Below, in pieces: positions 63,839 through 64,000 of a stretch of 64,000 nt of DNA; position 1 is the first letter of the stretch; the number at the start of each line of letters is the position of its first letter. The notes under the pieces were generated by a model, which saw nothing but the letters and a program-made list of their open reading frames with translations, was not told the DNA's origin and searched no databases. The position numbers and the translations under genes are program-made. Source of the stretch: Sphagnum compactum (lineage: Eukaryota > Bryophyta > Sphagnopsida > Sphagnales); contig OZ234493.1 in NCBI GenBank assembly GCA_965153455.1, forward strand, positions 30,370,213-30,434,212, in the 5' to 3' direction.

Positions 63839-64000
63839 GAATTAAACAATTTATGTGGCTTAGAGTTAACAATGGTGATAGTTTACAATTCAAATGATGA
63901 GATCACTCCCAATACAGATTGGGAGTTTCGATCAAGAAATGGTGGGTTAGATTGTTTTTAAATTTACATACATTAGATTAAATGCAGATAAAGAAATTGT
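63839..64000. other. AT-rich end of the window, nothing recognised
   Basis: No frame or motif of interest. The window ends here without a gene boundary. Confidence 0.5.

Noticed and set aside
1-64000. CRISPR arrays, bacterial operons or phage genes
   Set aside because: Gene structure with GT-AG introns and plant-specific families shows eukaryotic nuclear DNA. The tandem repeats lack the spacer pattern of CRISPR.
1-64000. tRNA and rRNA genes
   Set aside because: I saw no convincing cloverleaf or rRNA core by eye. A covariance-model search would be decisive and could not be run.

Overview
The window is nuclear DNA of a land plant. Five intron-bearing or compact genes can be read with confidence, and all belong to plant families: a plastid long-form ribosome hibernation factor (PSRP1 type), a DUF936 protein, a plastid DUF2358-SOUL haem-binding protein (HBP5 type), a COPT copper transporter and a plant reticulon (RTNLB). 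Gene density (five in 64 kb), mostly short introns (about 150-1560 bp) and old, decayed transposons would suit a bryophyte or another plant of moderate genome size. That placement is inference; the sequence does not fix the species.

Layout. 1-6.7 kb is AT-rich and transposon-derived: a dispersed repeat, a diverged inverted copy of a family that also lies near the right end, and a broken endonuclease fragment of Helitron/PIF1-helicase type. 6.7-18.1 kb is a gene island with PSRP1 (+, five exons) convergent on the DUF936 gene (-, four exons), whose upstream side is CpG-rich. 18.1-30.9 kb is a gene desert with homopolymer C/G tracts, several minisatellites, a 480-bp CTAC-rich block and a decayed hAT/DUF4371-type transposase. 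30.9-42.4 kb is a second island: the HBP5-like gene (+, eight exons) convergent on COPT (-, one exon), then a small hAT-type MITE, then a 3-kb stretch (39.3-42.3 kb) with gene-like composition and a CpG-rich end but no recognisable protein. 42.4-53.3 kb is AT-rich and holds a decayed hAT element. 53.3-57.5 kb carries the reticulon gene (-, five exons). 57.5-64 kb holds a second hAT copy in the opposite orientation, a 55-bp tandem array whose units are hairpins, and two further repeat families.

Functionally the genes are not an operon. Two encode plastid proteins (ribosome hibernation and haem binding), one a copper importer, one an ER membrane-shaping protein and one is uncharacterised. Exon borders were set by joining reading frames across GT-AG sites so that known family sequence continues; they are predictions from genomic sequence only.

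The most notable non-gene signal is the array at about 61.95-62.79 kb. Each 55-bp unit is a near-perfect palindrome and, in at least two units, both arms changed together, so pairing is kept. The best candidate for an undescribed gene is the CpG-headed, non-coding-looking unit at 39.3-42.3 kb.
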